Shown here: positions 18,029 to 30,818 of the stretch, piece after piece | Numbering within the stretch: position 1 is the stretch's first letter | How the letters are laid out: every line of letters starts with the position of its first letter | NCBI GenBank assembly: GCA_019828595.1 | Contig: JAHQRK010000043.1 | Span: forward strand, 124,001-188,000 | Length of the DNA: 64,000 nt | Origin: Aphanomyces cochlioides | Lineage: Eukaryota > Oomycota > Saprolegniomycetes > Saprolegniales > Verrucalvaceae | Direction of reading: 5' to 3' | The notes under the pieces: model-generated | Seen by the model: the letters and a program-made list of their open reading frames with translations, nothing else | Told to the model about the DNA's origin: nothing | The model's database searches: none | Made by a program: the position numbers and the translations under genes

Positions 18029-21000
18029 TTAGAGTTGATCGTCCTCCAAATCGAGGGGATCAATTTCGTCGGCGTTCATGGAGTGGTGAGCTTTGCTGCA
18101 GAGCTCGTCGATGTGGTAATTGTTGGTGATGCTTTTGAGCATCGAGATGGCCGACAAGACGGGAGCCGGCAAAGTGAACTTCTCGAGATTGTCGCTGAAG
18201 TTTTCGATCAAAGCAAACAGCGACCAGTCCGTCAAGCAGTTGGTGTCAGGCAATCTTGTTGCTTCTTGGTTCAATAGAACAGCCAGTGCCTCCGAGTTTG
18301 TGTAGAGGTCTGGGGCCCGATTTGAGAGGAATAAGTCAATCGTAGCAAGTGCAAAGAGGATGCGCTTGATCTCTGGTATGTCCGTGGTCAATTCTTCCAA
18401 GATTTCTGACGGGTGAATCTTGTATTGAGCCATGAAGTTGACGTGATGTTTGTAGTTGTGAGGCTTGCCTTGAGCTTTTAACAAAGCCATCTTGCGCTCA
18501 ATAGTCTTGGTTGCAACAAGTGTCTAAAACAAACTGAGGTCTTCATCTTGTGCGTACATAGCATGTGCAACGAGCTGAGGATCATCCCGCAAAATGCGTT
18601 GACATTCGGTGATACTGCCTTCGACTTTCTTATCTCGAATGATCTTCTTCGCCAATTCGAGGTGGGCTGCAGCAGACTTGTTAAGTCGTTGTTTCTTCGC
18701 TTTGCCTTTGGTCTTTTTCGGGCGTGGCGCACTTGAATCTTCCAATACAATTCGAGGCACTGCAAAGTCTTCAAACGAGAGTTCCACGTCGTCTTCTTCG
18801 AGGATATGAAAACGGTTGGATGTCGGCAGGGGATCCAAACGTGGGGACGAAGGCAAAGTACGTTTTGGAGCTGGTCCAGACCGGTAGCCCGTTACCAATT
18901 GAAGGTCCAGCGAGTTCTTGGGCTGCTCACTTGGTGGAGCAAGAGCGGGCGATTCGTTGGTAGACATTTCCACATCTTCTTGTTGTTTGTCTTGTCCATT
19001 GTTGTTAGGGGGATCGCTGTCACCAGACATATCGACATCAGAGCCATGAGAAGGAGCTGTTGGCTGTGGTTGTTCATCTTGACCATCTTCAGATGCCTCA
19101 GTTGAGTCGGCCTTGCCTTCCGCATTTGTTCCAGGGTCTTGATCATGATCGTCTCCATCATGTTCAGGTTCTTTTTCTCCTGACGGAGGAGATTTTGCCG
19201 CTGCCTTGGCCGCTTTTGCCTTCGCTTTTTCAGCCTTGGCCTCTGCACGTCGTGAAACAATCGACGGAGGCAATGTCTTGTTCAGAGCAGCGATCTTGTG
19301 CTGAAACACGACGACAAAAGGCGGACCCGACGGATCCGTAATGGTGATTTCGCGTAGTGCGTCGCCGGATTTTGGCACCAGCACTGCAGGAGGCGCAGAC
19401 GACTTGAAAATGACTCTCAAATGCGGCGACTTGATGTTCTGACCAGCAGTAGGGTTGAATGCTGCTATCACTGACTTGGTCAATGCAGCCATTTTCTTGA
19501 CAATTGCCTTGGCCATCGAAGGGTGACTGACCTTGTTGAACGTAACGTAGTAGTTGTTGCCATAACGCGAGTATTTGGGAACCAGGAAGTCTTTGCCACC
19601 AAGTCGAAACGTTGTGCCTCCCATTTCCACGCACGTAGACAAGTTGTAACTTGAGATCACAATGGTCTGTGGGTTCTTCTTGTGGATCAAAATGTTCGGA
19701 AATTTGGAGCCCCATAACGAACCAGGATTTTCCTTGACAAATTGATCGCAGATGACTTTTTCGGACCAGTCCTTGTAGGCTTCGCCCAACTTGACTGTGA
19801 GCTCGTACACTTGGGACTGGGGGGTGAGCAAAATGTTTTCAATGAAGGCGTCCATGTCACCAGAGTCTTTGTAGAATGCGTCCGCCATGGCCTCGCATCG
19901 CGCAATATCGTCATCGGCAATAGCATGAGCACCAGTGTTGCGATGTTTCGCGCCTTTGGGGGCATTGCCTTGCTTGGAATCTTTCTTGGACGAAGCTGAA
20001 TCCTTGCCGGGAGTCTTTTGCGTCCATGGATTGGCCTTTTCAGCGTTTTGTTGCTCTTGATCGCCTTGTATTTTGTCTGCCGCGGTAGGAGGATCAACAG
20101 CGCCATTTCCTTGAGCAACGGATTTGTCGACAATGTCTTGATTTGACTGTTCATTGTCATTGTTTGTCGATTGTTCCTCTTGAATAACTTCTCCAGGAGT
20201 ATCACACGGCTTCGCTTGGCCGTTAATGTCGCCTGACCCATCAACCTCAGAGTGAATTTGAGTATTTCCCTCGTCGGTCAAGGCTTCGGTTTCAGTAGAA
20301 TCCTTCCCCTCGGCGTCTCCAGAGACCATATCCACGTCCTCTTGAGATTTTTCTTCTTCCTCTCCCGTTCTAGGAGGCTCAGCACAGGGGGCGACGCGGT
20401 TGGTGGCTGCTGGCTCAGTCCCATTGGTCACGAGAAAGGCCGGGGCCAGACCCCCAGTGACAGGGGTAGAAGGGGAATCCATGCCATCCCCGCAGCACGG
20501 TGACTGGGGTACACCATTGCTCCGGCGAGAACCCAAATCGGGATACCGCCCCCGCCCCTCCGAAGAGGCCCCTGGGGGGAAGTAGACAGAACCGCAGGGT
20601 GTGCCCATAGGGGGGGCCCTCGTAGCCTCTAGGGCTGGCATGGACCCCGTTTTCTCGCCGCCTTCACTGGGGATCGACTCCAATTGGAGTCCAGGGAAGC
20701 AGCCACCACAGGCACAAGGCCCCAGTGGTTCGCCCTCCTGAGTGAGGGCTTCGCTAGACAAGTTAACGACAGTGGTCTGGGGGTCAACCACTGACTGACC
20801 CACTGAGGTTGACCCCCCCTGGAACTCCGGCGAGTGGAGCACCAGGTGAAGCGCTGGGGGAGCGAGACGCAGATTGGTCTCCAGAGACGCTGTTGGGGTC
20901 GAACTCGACCTCCACTTCGGCCCTAGGGTTAGGTGTAGAGACATTACTCACACCACTTCCGCCATCCTGATTGGACGACGAAAGTGGGTGAGGTGATACA

Positions 21001-21071
21001 ATACCTGGAATGATGGTGACTCCGTGAGTGTTGGTCTCACGGAGCTCGGAACAGCTGTTGGCGTTGGACAT
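18029..21071 (-). pseudogene. LINE ORF1, copy B (frameshift plus nonsense)
   Basis: This ORF1 copy is disrupted twice. A 4-bp tandem duplication (GACT, around 20791-20798) shifts the frame about 93 codons after the start, so the native frame terminates at 20784. Further on, CAG has become TAG at 18524-18526 (normally ...LSLFQSLV), separating the last 160 or so residues. The 806-aa reading frame that remains (18524-20944) begins out of frame. The span is otherwise collinear with the intact 1,012-aa protein. It carries EDGQDEQ in the acidic linker, shared with F, where A, E and G have GDRQDEQ. Confidence 0.9.
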
Positions 21072-21132
21072 TTTGAGCGCGGCGGCACTTGATAACTTCT
21101 TGACTTGAGGGGTACGAGGCAAATTCGGAAGT

Positions 21133-23109
21133 GATGCATTTTGTGGGGTATGATTGGGACTATCGCGTGTTGATTTCGGACCAAGTTGATGCTTGGTCGT
21201 CCACCACACGAGCATGACACCTTTCAAACATGCCAGACGTGGCGAGTGGGTATCTCGATGGGGTCGAGATGTGCATGTGGCACGTGGGTACCAAAAGTGG
21301 AGAAAAAGTGGCATCGAGATGCATTTTGTGGGGTATGATTGGGACTATCGCGTGTTGATTTCGGACCAAGTTGATGCTTGGTCGTCCACCACACGAGCAT
21401 GACACCTTTCAAACATGCCAGACGTGGCGAGTGGGTATCTCGATGGGGTCGAGATGTGCATGTGGCACGTGGGTACCAAAAGTGGAGAAAAAGTGGCATC
21501 GAGATGCATTTTGTGGGGTATGATTGGGACTATCGCGTGTTGATTTCGGACCAAGTTGATGCTTGGTCGTCCACCACACGAGCATGACACCTTTCAAACA
21601 TGCCAGACGTGGCGAGTGGGTATCTCGATGGGGTCGAGATGTGCATGTGGCACGTGGGTACCAAAAGTGGAGAAAAAGTGGTATGAGATGCATTTTGTGG
21701 GGTATGATTGGGACTATCGCGTGTTGATTTCGGACCAAGTTGATGCTTGGTCGTCCACCACACGAGCATGACACCTTTCAAACATGCCAGACGTGGCGAG
21801 TGGGTATCTCGATGGGGTCGAGATGTGCATGTGGCACGTGGGTACCAAAAGTGGAGAAAAAGTGGCATCGAGATGCATTTTGTGGGGTATGATTGGGACT
21901 ATCGCGTGTTGATTTCGGACCAAGTTGATGCTTGGTCGTCCACCACACGAGCATGACACCTTTCAAACATGCCAGACGTGGCGAGTGGGTATCTCGATGG
22001 GGTCGAGATGTGCATGTGGCACGTGGGTACCAAAAGTGGAGAAAAAGTGGCATCGAGATGCATTTTGTGGGGTATGATTGGGACTATCGCGTGTTGATTT
22101 CGGACCAAGTTGATGCTTGGTCGTCCACCACACGAGCATGACACCTTTCAAACATGCCAGACGTGGCGAGTGGGTATCTCGATGGGGTCGAGATGTGCAT
22201 GTGGCACGTGGGTACCAAAAGTGGAGAAAAAGTGGCATCGAGATGCATTTTGTGGGGTATGATTGGGACTATCGCGTGTTGATTTCGGACCAAGTTGATG
22301 CTTGGTCGTCCACCACACGAGCATGACACCTTTCAAACATGCCAGACGTGGCGAGTGGGTATCTCGATGGGGTCGAGATGTGCATGTGGCACGTGGGTAC
22401 CAAAAGTGGAGAAAAAGTGGCATCGAGATGCATTTTGTGGGGTATGATTGGGACTATCGCGTGTTGATTTCGGACCAAGTTGATGCTTGGTCGTCCACCA
22501 CACGAGCATGACACCTTTCAAACATGCCAGACGTGGCGAGTGGGTATCTCGATGGGGTCGAGATGTGCATGTGGCACGTGGGTACCAAAAGTGGAGAAAA
22601 AGTGGCATCGAGATGCATTTTGTGGGGTATGATTGGGACTATCGCGTGTTGATTTCGGACCAAGTTGATGCTTGGTCGTCCACCACACGAGCATGACACC
22701 TTTCAAACATGCCAGACGTGGCGAGTGGGTATCTCGATGGGGTCGAGATGTGCATGTGGCACGTGGGTACCAAAAGTGGAGAAAAGTGGCATCGAGATGC
22801 ATTTTGTGGGGTATGATTGGGACTATCGCGTGTTGATTTCGGACCAAGTTGATGCTTGGTCGTCCACCACACGAGCATGACACCTTTCAAACATGCCAGA
22901 CGTGGCGAGTGGGTATCTCGATGGGGTCGAGATGTGCATGTGGCACGTGGGTACCAAAAGTGGAGAAAAAGTGGCATCGAGATGCATTTTGTGGGGTATG
23001 ATTGGGACTATCGCGTGTTGATTTCGGACCAAGTTGATGCTTGGTCGTCCACCACACGAGCATGACACCTTTCAAACATGCCAGACGTGGCGAGTGGGTA
23101 TCTCGATGG
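21133..23109 (+). repeat. 185-bp satellite array 3 (about 10.7 monomers)
   Basis: Homogeneous monomers between LINE B and LINE C. Two private variants stand out: GTGGTATGAGATGC at about 21678-21691, also found in array 4 at about 28277, and a single-A deletion at 22781-22784, also found in array 2 at 13421. Shared rare variants show that these arrays were copied from one another. Confidence 0.96.
23092..23109. repeat. Target-site duplication of LINE C (left copy)
   Basis: GAGTGGGTATCTCGATGG (18 bp) recurs at 25622-25639. The first four bases (GAGT) also match the element at the truncation point, so the unambiguous duplication is 14 bp with 4 bp of microhomology. Confidence 0.88.
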
Positions 23110-25621
23110 TTAAATGAGTTGTATTAACCTTATTTTTGAGCAAAGGCCCTAATGACTTACTAATTTGCCTCGTACTGTATAAATAGAACTTGGAAAACAG
23201 AATATGGCAAAGTGGTCATTGAACAGGAGATGAAGTGGTGAGCCGTCAGCTCACTCATGAAACGACGCTGTCAGGAATGGCGTGTTGACGTAACCAGGGG
23301 TCCGAAGATAGATGCTTGAGCACATTGAATACCTTGGTGTATCCCTTCTTGAGAGGGAGATCAACCAGGAGCTGTTGTAGATGTAGCTTGATCAAAGAGG
23401 CAGCATGAATGGCAACTTCCATCGGACTCTTCGCTGTGAGGTCGGGTCGAAAGGTGCGATCGGCACGTTGGAGCCATATTTGATAATACACGCAGGCTCG
23501 GACAATCGGCCAGATCTTCAGATAGCCACGGATGTAGTATCCATCGGACGGCTGGGGCGTCTCGTAGAACATTTCCAGACACGTGGACGGAAAGGAACAC
23601 TCGAGCAGTCGCTGGATCGCCTTGAAGAAATACCAAACAGATTGACCATATCCACAAGAGAACAGGAAATGCTCGTACGTCTCATTGACACGACAGAAGA
23701 CACACGTCGGCTTGGGGTCTTGGTACTGAAACAGATATTGCATGGCGTTGGCGCGGAGAAGGGTCTTGAAAATGAACTCTCCATATCGAGGGAGGATGTG
23801 GTCGGGTTGGAGGAAGGCGGCAAGTTGGGTAAGGCGCTTGGGGTCTTCGTAAAAGTTGGATGGCAGGTTGAGATGCTTGGTAGGAAGAATGGACGAGCTG
23901 GCAGCTGGAGAAGCTCTGATCTTAGCCGATTTCGAAGTCGCAAACGCCAACAAGATCGGACTCGAGTCAGGGTGAATCATCCAGTGCCATTCCATCCATT
24001 CAGAGCTTGGCGTCGGCAAGTGGAACACGGGAGCATCCTCTTCAGAAACAATCTCAAACAATCGTGATAACTTGGTCACCAAGATTGAGATCCATTGTTT
24101 CGTTGGAGGGACAAAATTGGCTTGGCGGCAGGCACGGTTGATTTTGTCGAACAAGATCGAAGCTGGCCAAACTCGCTGACACGGAGTCAACAAATGCGAC
24201 AACTTCGTGATGTGAAGCGAAGCCAATACATTGGCTTGGTCTTGCGTCGATGTAGAGCACTGATCGTATAGGTCTTCGAGTCCAGGCAGATACGAGTTGT
24301 GCCAAAGGGGAACATCCAAAGATGAGATGTGATTTGGACAGCCGTACGGAGTCCAGCGGGATTCAAACCAGCTACTCAATAAGGCTTTCCACATTGGAGT
24401 GATATTGGGATTCTTGTACAGTTGTCTGATGAATGCAGAAGAGCCATTTGCCAAGAGGAGATCTCGGGGGGAACCCCATGGATGAAAAGCCTTCTCGAGG
24501 AGAGTATAGCCCGGCGTAATCCAGGCGGACATGGCAGACTTGCGGGGTGGGGTGGTGATGGCTTGAATGCATCTGATCATGACAGAGCGGTTGTGTTGTT
24601 GCCATAAAGCAAGTGCATGGTGCAGGCCTAAGCCACCGGACTTCTTCGGCATGAATAGGATCTCCTTTTTGATCAAACGGAGGCCATGGACAGAGGAGGA
24701 TGGGTTGATTTCTTCACCATGCATAAATTGAAGCATGGCCTTGTCGATCTTTTTGGCCAGGTCTTTGTCGGCAGGGACAAAAGCCAGTTGGTACCATAAC
24801 ACAGGCAGACATATGCTGTGCAGGATAGTGACTTTTCCGGCCATGGTTCGAGCCTTGTAGAGCCACAAAGACAAGCGAGCCACAAACTTCTCAAACACGT
24901 AATTGAAACGTGCCAATGGAGAAAGATTGGGCGCAACCAAGATACCAAGAGCCTTCACGGGACTGTCGGAAGTAACTTGTAGTGAGGCAAGGTTCCCATT
25001 CAACTGGCTGTAGGTCAGAATTTGGGTCTTGTCTACGTTGAGTCGGAAACCAGACTTGTCGCAAAAGGTTTGAACCAATGCAAGCTGCCGGTGGAGGCAC
25101 GTCTCATTTGCCGCATAGAGTTGCGAGTCGTCGGCAAAGTAACTCCCAGTGTGGTAGCGATCCCCACACTTGATGCCATAGTTGGAGTGTTGCCGTAGGA
25201 GTTGGCACATCGGTTCCAAAGCGATCACAAACAGAAGTGGCGACATTGGATCACCTTGCAACACACCGCGTGAGATGTGAACTGGCTTGGACAAGAAGCC
25301 GTTCACCAAGATGCGAGACTTGCGGCCCGAGTACAGTACGCGAACCATGTCAACAAAGGTTTCGGGAAAGCCATAGTGACGGAGGACGCGGAGCAAGTAC
25401 GCGTGGTCCACGCGATCAAAAGCTTTCTCAAAGTCAAGCAGTGCCACCATCGAGGACGGACTGTGTAGTTTGATGTGGTGCAGCATGTCATCCAGTCGTG
25501 CAATATTGGTTTGGATATTGCTTCGACGGATAAAGCCTTGCTGGTCCGGGTGGATGATGTGTCGAATGTGGCGCTGGAGTCGATAAGCCAGAATACTCGT
25601 CAGGATTTTCACATCCGTGTT
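23110..25621 (-). mobile_element. 5'-truncated LINE copy C (2,512 bp)
   Basis: It contains the 3' UTR and the ORF2 3' portion, broken inside the RT at the codons for ...SLLNTD, and is flanked by a satellite duplication. Length, breakpoint and target-site duplication are identical to copy D, and the bodies differ at only one base that I could find (25246, T here, G in D). C and D are therefore one insertion later duplicated with its satellite surroundings, not two insertions. Confidence 0.95.
23255..25621 (-). pseudogene. ORF2 3' portion of LINE C, fused in frame to satellite
   Basis: The endonuclease and the first RT blocks are missing. What remains starts at NTDVKIL and includes RT motif A (DFEKAFDRVD), motif B (GDPMSP, where all other copies have GDPLSP), YFADDS, the thumb and the CCHC finger, ending HAIPDSVVS. 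The frame continues without a stop into satellite to 25783, making an 842-aa open frame whose first 53 or so residues are satellite-encoded. The element lacks an endonuclease and its upstream RT blocks, so I treat it as a truncated pseudogene. Translation of the fusion is unproven. Confidence 0.85.
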
Positions 25622-28600
25622 GAGTGGGTATCTCGATGGGGTCGAGATGTGCATGTGGCACGTGGGTACCAAAAGTGGAGAAAAAGTGGCATCGAGATGC
25701 ATTTTGTGGGGTATGATTGGGACTATCGCGTGTTGATTTCGGACCAAGTTGATGCTTGGTCGTCCACCACACGAGCATGACACCTTTCAAACATGCCAGA
25801 CGTGGCGAGTGGGTATCTCGATGGGGTCGAGATGTGCATGTGGCACGTGGGTACCAAAAGTGGAGAAAAAGTGGCATCGAGATGCATTTTGTGGGGTATG
25901 ATTGGGACTATCGCGTGTTGATTTCGGACCAAGTTGATGCTTGGTCGTCCACCACACGAGCATGACACCTTTCAAACATGCCAGACGTGGCGAGTGGGTA
26001 TCTCGATGGGGTCGAGATGTGCATGTGGCACGTGGGTACCAAAAGTGGAGAAAAAGTGGCATCGAGATGCATTTTGTGGGGTATGATTGGGACTATCGCG
26101 TGTTGATTTCGGACCAAGTTGATGCTTGGTCGTCCACCACACGAGCATGACACCTTTCAAACATGCCAGACGTGGCGAGTGGGTATCTCGATGGGGTCGA
26201 GATGTGCATGTGGCACGTGGGTACCAAAAGTGGAGAAAAAGTGGCATCGAGATGCATTTTGTGGGGTATGATTGGGACTATCGCGTGTTGATTTCGGACC
26301 AAGTTGATGCTTGGTCGTCCACCACACGAGCATGACACCTTTCAAACATGCCAGACGTGGCGAGTGGGTATCTCGATGGGGTCGAGATGTGCATGTGGCA
26401 CGTGGGTACCAAAAGTGGAGAAAAAGTGGCATCGAGATGCATTTTGTGGGGTATGATTGGGACTATCGCGTGTTGATTTCGGACCAAGTTGATGCTTGGT
26501 CGTCCACCACACGAGCATGACACCTTTCAAACATGCCAGACGTGGCGAGTGGGTATCTCGATGGGGTCGAGATGTGCATGTGGCACGTGGGTACCAAAAG
26601 TGGAGAAAAAGTGGCATCGAGATGCATTTTGTGGGGTATGATTGGGACTATCGCGTGTTGATTTCGGACCAAGTTGATGCTTGGTCGTCCACCACACGAG
26701 CATGACACCTTTCAAACATGCCAGACGTGGCGAGTGGGTATCTCGATGGGGTCGAGATGTGCATGTGGCACGTGGGTACCAAAAGTGGAGAAAAAGTGGC
26801 ATCGAGATGCATTTTGTGGGGTATGATTGGGACTATCGCGTGTTGATTTCGGACCAAGTTGATGCTTGGTCGTCCACCACACGAGCATGACACCTTTCAA
26901 ACATGCCAGACGTGGCGAGTGGGTATCTCGATGGGGTCGAGATGTGCATGTGGCACGTGGGTACCAAAAGTGGAGAAAAAGTGGCATCGAGATGCATTTT
27001 GTGGGGTATGATTGGGACTATCGCGTGTTGATTTCGGACCAAGTTGATGCTTGGTCGTCCACCACACGAGCATGACACCTTTCAAACATGCCAGACGTGG
27101 CGAGTGGGTATCTCGATGGGGTCGAGATGTGCATGTGGCACGTGGGTACCAAAAGTGGAGAAAAAGTGGCATCGAGATGCATTTTGTGGGGTATGATTGG
27201 GACTATCGCGTGTTGATTTCGGACCAAGTTGATGCTTGGTCGTCCACCACACGAGCATGACACCTTTCAAACATGCCAGACGTGGCGAGTGGGTATCTCG
27301 ATGGGGTCGAGATGTGCATGTGGCACGTGGGTACCAAAAGTGGAGAAAAAGTGGCATCGAGATGCATTTTGTGGGGTATGATTGGGACTATCGCGTGTTG
27401 ATTTCGGACCAAGTTGATGCTTGGTCGTCCACCACACGAGCATGACACCTTTCAAACATGCCAGACGTGGCGAGTGGGTATCTCGATGGGGTCGAGATGT
27501 GCATGTGGCACGTGGGTACCAAAAGTGGAGAAAAAGTGGCATCGAGATGCATTTTGTGGGGTATGATTGGGACTATCGCGTGTTGATTTCGGACCAAGTT
27601 GATGCTTGGTCGTCCACCACACGAGCATGACACCTTTCAAACATGCCAGACGTGGCGAGTGGGTATCTCGATGGGGTCGAGATGTGCATGTGGCACGTGG
27701 GTACCAAAAGTGGAGAAAAAGTGGCATCGAGATGCATTTTGTGGGGTATGATTGGGACTATCGCGTGTTGATTTCGGACCAAGTTGATGCTTGGTCGTCC
27801 ACCACACGAGCATGACACCTTTCAAACATGCCAGACGTGGCGAGTGGGTATCTCGATGGGGTCGAGATGTGCATGTGGCACGTGGGTACCAAAAGTGGAG
27901 AAAAAGTGGCATCGAGATGCATTTTGTGGGGTATGATTGGGACTATCGCGTGTTGATTTCGGACCAAGTTGATGCTTGGTCGTCCACCACACGAGCATGA
28001 CACCTTTCAAACATGCCAGACGTGGCGAGTGGGTATCTCGATGGGGTCGAGATGTGCATGTGGCACGTGGGTACCAAAAGTGGAGAAAAAGTGGCATCGA
28101 GATGCATTTTGTGGGGTATGATTGGGACTATCGCGTGTTGATTTCGGACCAAGTTGATGCTTGGTCGTCCACCACACGAGCATGACACCTTTCAAACATG
28201 CCAGACGTGGCGAGTGGGTATCTCGATGGGGTCGAGATGTGCATGTGGCACGTGGGTACCAAAAGTGGAGAAAAAGTGGTATGAGATGCATTTTGTGGGG
28301 TATGATTGGGACTATCGCGTGTTGATTTCGGACCAAGTTGATGCTTGGTCGTCCACCACACGAGCATGACACCTTTCAAACATGCCAGACGTGGCGAGTG
28401 GGTATCTCGATGGGGTCGAGATGTGCATGTGGCACGTGGGTACCAAAAGTGGAGAAAAAGTGGCATCGAGATGCATTTTGTGGGGTATGATTGGGACTAT
28501 CGCGTGTTGATTTCGGACCAAGTTGATGCTTGGTCGTCCACCACACGAGCATGACACCTTTCAAACATGCCAGACGTGGCGAGTGGGTATCTCGATGGGG

Positions 28601-30818
28601 TCGAGATGTGCATGTGGCACGTGGGTACCAAAAGTGGAGAAAAAGTGGCATCGAGATGCATTTTGTGGGGTATGATTGGGACTATCGCGTGTTGATTTCG
28701 GACCAAGTTGATGCTTGGTCGTCCACCACACGAGCATGACACCTTTCAAACATGCCAGACGTGGCGAGTGGGTATCTCGATGGGGTCGAGATGTGCATGT
28801 GGCACGTGGGTACCAAAAGTGGAGAAAAAGTGGCATCGAGATGCATTTTGTGGGGTATGATTGGGACTATCGCGTGTTGATTTCGGACCAAGTTGATGCT
28901 TGGTCGTCCACCACACGAGCATGACACCTTTCAAACATGCCAGACGTGGCGAGTGGGTATCTCGATGGGGTCGAGATGTGCATGTGGCACGTGGGTACCA
29001 AAAGTGGAGAAAAAGTGGCATCGAGATGCATTTTGTGGGGTATGATTGGGACTATCGCGTGTTGATTTCGGACCAAGTTGATGCTTGGTCGTCCACCACA
29101 CGAGCATGACACCTTTCAAACATGCCAGACGTGGCGAGTGGGTATCTCGATGGGGTCGAGATGTGCATGTGGCACGTGGGTACCAAAAGTGGAGAAAAAG
29201 TGGCATCGAGATGCATTTTGTGGGGTATGATTGGGACTATCGCGTGTTGATTTCGGACCAAGTTGATGCTTGGTCGTCCACCACACGAGCATGACACCTT
29301 TCAAACATGCCAGACGTGGCGAGTGGGTATCTCGATGGGGTCGAGATGTGCATGTGGCACGTGGGTACCAAAAGTGGAGAAAAAGTGGCATCGAGATGCA
29401 TTTTGTGGGGTATGATTGGGACTATCGCGTGTTGATTTCGGACCAAGTTGATGCTTGGTCGTCCACCACACGAGCATGACACCTTTCAAACATGCCAGAC
29501 GTGGCGAGTGGGTATCTCGATGGGGTCGAGATGTGCATGTGGCACGTGGGTACCAAAAGTGGAGAAAAAGTGGCATCGAGATGCATTTTGTGGGGTATGA
29601 TTGGGACTATCGCGTGTTGATTTCGGACCAAGTTGATGCTTGGTCGTCCACCACACGAGCATGACACCTTTCAAACATGCCAGACGTGGCGAGTGGGTAT
29701 CTCGATGGGGTCGAGATGTGCATGTGGCACGTGGGTACCAAAAGTGGAGAAAAAGTGGCATCGAGATGCATTTTGTGGGGTATGATTGGGACTATCGCGT
29801 GTTGATTTCGGACCAAGTTGATGCTTGGTCGTCCACCACACGAGCATGACACCTTTCAAACATGCCAGACGTGGCGAGTGGGTATCTCGATGGGGTCGAG
29901 ATGTGCATGTGGCACGTGGGTACCAAAAGTGGAGAAAAAGTGGCATCGAGATGCATTTTGTGGGGTATGATTGGGACTATCGCGTGTTGATTTCGGACCA
30001 AGTTGATGCTTGGTCGTCCACCACACGAGCATGACACCTTTCAAACATGCCAGACGTGGCGAGTGGGTATCTCGATGGGGTCGAGATGTGCATGTGGCAC
30101 GTGGGTACCAAAAGTGGAGAAAAAGTGGCATCGAGATGCATTTTGTGGGGTATGATTGGGACTATCGCGTGTTGATTTCGGACCAAGTTGATGCTTGGTC
30201 GTCCACCACACGAGCATGACACCTTTCAAACATGCCAGACGTGGCGAGTGGGTATCTCGATGGGGTCGAGATGTGCATGTGGCACGTGGGTACCAAAAGT
30301 GGAGAAAAAGTGGCATCGAGATGCATTTTGTGGGGTATGATTGGGACTATCGCGTGTTGATTTCGGACCAAGTTGATGCTTGGTCGTCCACCACACGAGC
30401 ATGACACCTTTCAAACATGCCAGACGTGGCGAGTGGGTATCTCGATGGGGTCGAGATGTGCATGTGGCACGTGGGTACCAAAAGTGGAGAAAAAGTGGCA
30501 TCGAGATGCATTTTGTGGGGTATGATTGGGACTATCGCGTGTTGATTTCGGACCAAGTTGATGCTTGGTCGTCCACCACACGAGCATGACACCTTTCAAA
30601 CATGCCAGACGTGGCGAGTGGGTATCTCGATGGGGTCGAGATGTGCATGTGGCACGTGGGTACCAAAAGTGGAGAAAAAGTGGCATCGAGATGCATTTTG
30701 TGGGGTATGATTGGGACTATCGCGTGTTGATTTCGGACCAAGTTGATGCTTGGTCGTCCACCACACGAGCATGACACCTTTCAAACATGCCAGACGTGGC
30801 GAGTGGGTATCTCGATGG
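25622..30818 (+). repeat. 185-bp satellite array 4 (28 monomers)
   Basis: The longest uninterrupted array. It starts and ends in the same 18-bp segment GAGTGGGTATCTCGATGG, and its length equals 28 x 185 + 18 minus 1. The missing base is in the one variant monomer (GTGGTATGAGATGC at about 28277-28290). All other monomers look identical. Confidence 0.97.
30801..30818. repeat. Target-site duplication of LINE D (left copy)
   Basis: The same 18-bp segment as for LINE C, with its partner at 33331-33348. Confidence 0.88.

Larger units (their letters stand above)
13750..21132 (-). mobile_element. Full-length LINE copy B, ORF1 broken
   Basis: This 7,383-bp element has both canonical termini. The 3' flank is ...TATCTCGATGG, the C/D/G site. 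The 5' flank is GATGCATTTTGTGGGG, the A/E/F site, so there is no matching target-site duplication. Taken with copy A, whose flanks are mismatched the other way round, this suggests recombination between two LINE insertions. ORF2 is open. ORF1 carries a 4-bp duplication and a nonsense codon. Confidence 0.94.
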
